From: Frankiales bacterium
Lineage (GTDB): Bacteria > Actinomycetota > Actinomycetes > Mycobacteriales > SCTD01
DNA: 9,606 nt
Assembly: GCA_004299215.1 (NCBI GenBank)
Contig: SCTD01000655.1
Span: 1 to 9,606, forward strand
Direction: 5' to 3'
Shown: piece by piece, positions 7,681 through 9,606 of the stretch
Layout: every line of letters starts with the position of its first letter
How positions within the stretch are numbered: the first letter of the stretch is position 1
The notes under the pieces: generated by a model
Told to the model about the DNA's origin: nothing
Database searches by the model: none
The model's input: the letters and a program-made list of their open reading frames with translations, nothing else
Program-made: the position numbers and the translations under genes

Positions 7681-8556
7681 GTGACGCTGAGGACGCAGGG
7701 CGAGACCCCGCTCGACAAGCTCGTCGACCTGCTCGACCTGGAGACCATCGAGGTCGACATCTTCCGCGGGAAGCAGCCGACCGAGGCGCTGCAGCGCGTG
7801 TTCGGCGGGCAGGTGGCCGGTCAGGCCCTGGTCGCCGCGGGCCGTACCGTCCCCGCCGACCGGCCGGTGCACAGCCTGCACGCCTACTTCCTGCGCCCGG
7901 GCGACCCCGAGATCCCGATCGTCTACGAGGTCGACCGGATCCGGGACGGGCGCAGCTTCACCACCCGGCGCGTCGTCGCCATCCAGCACGGCAAGCCGAT
8001 CTTCAACCTGTCCGCGTCCTTCCAGCTCGTCGAGACCGGGATCGAGCACTCGACGCCGATGCCGGACGTCCCGGCGCCCGAGACGCTGCAGCGGCTCGAG
8101 GACCGGATGAAGCCCTACCACCACGAGATGGACGGCTGGTACAGCCGACGCCGCCCGATCGACGTCCGCTACGTCGGCGACCCGCCGCGGGTGGCCAAGG
8201 ACACCGGCTACCGGGCGGCGACGAGCCGGGTGTGGATGCGGGCAGACGGGACCCTCCCCGACGACCCGCTGCTGCACGTCTGCGCGATGACCTTCGCCAG
8301 CGACATGACGCTGCTGGACTCCACCCTGCTCAACCACGGGTTGGCCTGGGGCGCCGGCGATGTCGTCGGCGCGAGCCTGGACCACGCGATGTGGTTCCAC
8401 CGGCCGTTCCGGGCCGACGAGTGGTGGCTCTACGACCAGGAGTCACCGTGGGCGGGCGCCTCCCGCGGGCTGGCCCGGGGCAGCATCTACACCCGTGACG
8501 GCCAGCTCGCCGTCAGCGTCGTCCAGGAGGGACTGCTCCGCACCCCCAGCCGCTGA
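7681..8556 (+). CDS. tesB: Acyl-CoA thioesterase II
   Basis: The 291-residue double-hotdog enzyme hydrolyses acyl-CoA to free fatty acid and CoA in the cytosol. Visible family features are FGGQVAGQAL (41-50) in the first hotdog helix, HSLHAYFLRPGD, and SLDHAMWFHRPFR in the second hotdog. The TesB catalytic residues can be placed as D208 (ASDMT), S232 (GASLDH) and Q282 (VVQEGLLR). Their spacing of 24 and 50 residues equals that of E. coli TesB D204/T228/Q278, with Ser in place of Thr. Length matches the family (about 285-290 aa). The GTG start has a GGGAG 9 bases upstream and gives an N-terminus directly preceding the LDKLVDLLDLE helix. It follows the kinase gene by 20 bases and converges on the BNR-repeat gene. 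Confidence 0.93.
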   Translation: MTLRTQGETPLDKLVDLLDLETIEVDIFRGKQPTEALQRVFGGQVAGQALVAAGRTVPADRPVHSLHAYFLRPGDPEIPIVYEVDRIRDGRSFTTRRVVAIQHGKPIFNLSASFQLVETGIEHSTPMPDVPAPETLQRLEDRMKPYHHEMDGWYSRRRPIDVRYVGDPPRVAKDTGYRAATSRVWMRADGTLPDDPLLHVCAMTFASDMTLLDSTLLNHGLAWGAGDVVGASLDHAMWFHRPFRADEWWLYDQESPWAGASRGLARGSIYTRDGQLAVSVVQEGLLRTPSR

Positions 8557-8568
8557 GCGGTCAGCGGC
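8549..8568. terminator. Bidirectional hairpin spanning both convergent stop codons
   Basis: GCCGCTGA (8549-8556) and TCAGCGGC (8561-8568) form a perfect 8-bp stem with a 4-base loop GCGG. The left arm ends in the TGA of the thioesterase gene and the right arm begins with the TGA of the minus-strand gene, so one hairpin could end both transcripts. No U-tract is present on either side. Confidence 0.55.
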
Positions 8569-9606
8569 GGCGGGGACGCAGCGCGAATCCGCCCGCCAGG
8601 GCGAGCAGGCCCAGCGCGGCGAGCACGCCCACGGCCTGCGTCGGCAGCGCGCGGCTGCTCGAGGCGGCGGTCGTGGGCGGCGCAGCGGACTCCTCGACCG
8701 CCGACGCGACCGGCTCGGTGGCCGGAGCCGTCGCCGCCTCGACGGCCCGCGCCGGCGCGGGAGCGGCGCCCGGGCTGCCCTTCGCCGCCCGGTTGCGGGC
8801 GGCCTCGGACCGGCCCAGGTCCGGCAGCGGGACGGAGTAGGCGCCGCGGCCGAAGTTGGACGCGAGCAGCGTCTTCGTCTTCGCCTGCCAGTCCAGCGAC
8901 GTGATCGGCGCGTTGGGCAGGCCGGTGCCGACCTTGAGCCAGCTCCTGCCCATCCCCTTGGTGATCCCGCGGGTGACGAAGACGCCCACGTCGGAGGCGA
9001 CGACGAGGTCGTCGCCGATCGGCAGCACGTCGTTGACCGGCGCCTGGGGCAGGTTGCCGCTGACGTCCTTCCAGGTCCTGCCGCCGTCGGCGGTGCGGAA
9101 GACCAGCGACTTCTGGTTGCCGCTGCGGAAGCCGGAGAAGGAGGCGTAGGCGACGTTGGCCGGGTCGCGCCGGTCGATGGCGACCGAGGTCACCCAGTCG
9201 GTGGGCAGCCCGGTGGCCCGCGTCCAGGTGGTGCCGCTGTCGTGGGTGTACTGCACCCGGCCGTCGTCGGTGCCGACGTAGATCGTGCCGAACTCCACCT
9301 CGGCCGCGGCGATCGTGGTCACGGTGCCGTAGTTGCGGAACAGCGGGTTGGTCTCGCGACCGGGCCCGCCGGTGAGGTCAGGGCTGATCGGCGTCCACGT
9401 CGCGCCACGGTCGGTGGAGCGGTGCACGATCTCGCTGGCCGTGTAGACGGCGTCGGGGTCCAGCGGGTCGAACTCGATCGGCGACAGCCAGTTCTTGCGG
9501 GTGCCCACGATCTCGTGCTCGAAGTTGCTCATGCTGTCGCCCGAGTTGGTGCTGCGGGCGCACACGCCGTACTGGCTGCACCCGTAGACGATGCTGTCGT
9601 CGGTGG
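8561..9606 (-). CDS. Asp-box (BNR/VPS10-like beta-propeller) surface protein, C-terminal part with membrane anchor
   Basis: The minus-strand frame is open to the right edge (TDDSIVYGCSQYG precedes GTG 9565), so the start lies outside and about 348 C-terminal residues are seen. Asp-box motifs S/TxDxGxTW occur three times: STDRGATW (9395-9418), THDSGTTW (9224-9247) and TADGGRTW (9071-9094), with a degenerate fourth ending in GRSW (8939-8962). Spacing is 44-57 residues, as in a repeated beta-propeller blade. The wording WLSPIEFDPLDPDAVYTAS and PISPDLTGG is typical of the large proteins annotated as WD40/YVTN/BNR-like or 'glycosyl hydrolase', usually about 1000 aa and secreted. After the propeller come an Ala/Pro/Thr-rich linker (about 8640-8815), a hydrophobic helix AVGVLAALGLLALAGGFAL and an RPRRR tail, indicating cell-surface anchoring. 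LPTQA stands just before the helix, not a canonical LPxTG. Enzymatic activity is unproven. Confidence 0.85.
   Translation of the reverse strand, partial: TDDSIVYGCSQYGVCARSTNSGDSMSNFEHEIVGTRKNWLSPIEFDPLDPDAVYTASEIVHRSTDRGATWTPISPDLTGGPGRETNPLFRNYGTVTTIAAAEVEFGTIYVGTDDGRVQYTHDSGTTWTRATGLPTDWVTSVAIDRRDPANVAYASFSGFRSGNQKSLVFRTADGGRTWKDVSGNLPQAPVNDVLPIGDDLVVASDVGVFVTRGITKGMGRSWLKVGTGLPNAPITSLDWQAKTKTLLASNFGRGAYSVPLPDLGRSEAARNRAAKGSPGAAPAPARAVEAATAPATEPVASAVEESAAPPTTAASSSRALPTQAVGVLAALGLLALAGGFALRPRRR

Overview
The window comes from a high-GC actinobacterium. Coding is dense, third codon positions are almost all G or C, GTG starts are common, and Shine-Dalgarno sites are weak or missing. The gene set (LigC-type ATP-dependent DNA ligase, ABC-F ATPase, TesB thioesterase, cytosolic PAS histidine kinase) fits Propionibacteriales/Nocardioidaceae-like bacteria, but the lineage is only a guess. 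No rRNA, tRNA, insertion sequence, integrase or CRISPR array is visible, and no gene-free stretch exceeds about 70 bases.

Layout. (1) Positions 2-358 (+) are the 3' end of an unrecognised helical protein. (2) Positions 315-737 (-) encode a small DoxX-like membrane protein that converges on and overlaps gene 1; a 14-bp inverted repeat (365-399) sits in its last codons, just past the gene 1 stop. (3) Only 36 bp from the DoxX-like start, a divergent two-dinucleotide-fold flavoprotein oxidoreductase runs 774-2141 (+). (4) A short gap carries a near-consensus actinobacterial LexA/SOS box (2192-2207), directly upstream of a 62-residue unknown protein (2213-2401) and then a LigC-type DNA ligase (2425-3480). 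(5) Closely packed co-directional genes follow: a four-helix 'phage holin family' (YvlD/DUF360-like) protein (3488-3838), an ABC-F ATPase (3857-5473), a soluble hybrid histidine kinase (5525-7660) and an acyl-CoA thioesterase II (7681-8556). (6) Converging on the thioesterase is the 3' part of a large Asp-box/BNR-repeat surface protein with a C-terminal membrane anchor (8561-9606, -). A perfect 8-bp-stem hairpin spans both stop codons.

How it works together. The genes are mostly housekeeping and do not form one pathway. Two things stand out. First, the LexA-like box ahead of the 62-residue ORF and ligase suggests a damage-inducible repair pair. Second, the kinase places a degenerate HisKA_3-like dimerisation helix (Asn where the phospho-accepting His is expected) and a complete receiver domain ahead of a normal HisKA/HATPase core. 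At seven of eight observable starts an NANNNT hexamer ends 6-9 bases before the start codon, the spacing expected of -10 boxes serving leaderless or near-leaderless transcripts. The + strand cluster may therefore be several single transcription units and not one operon.
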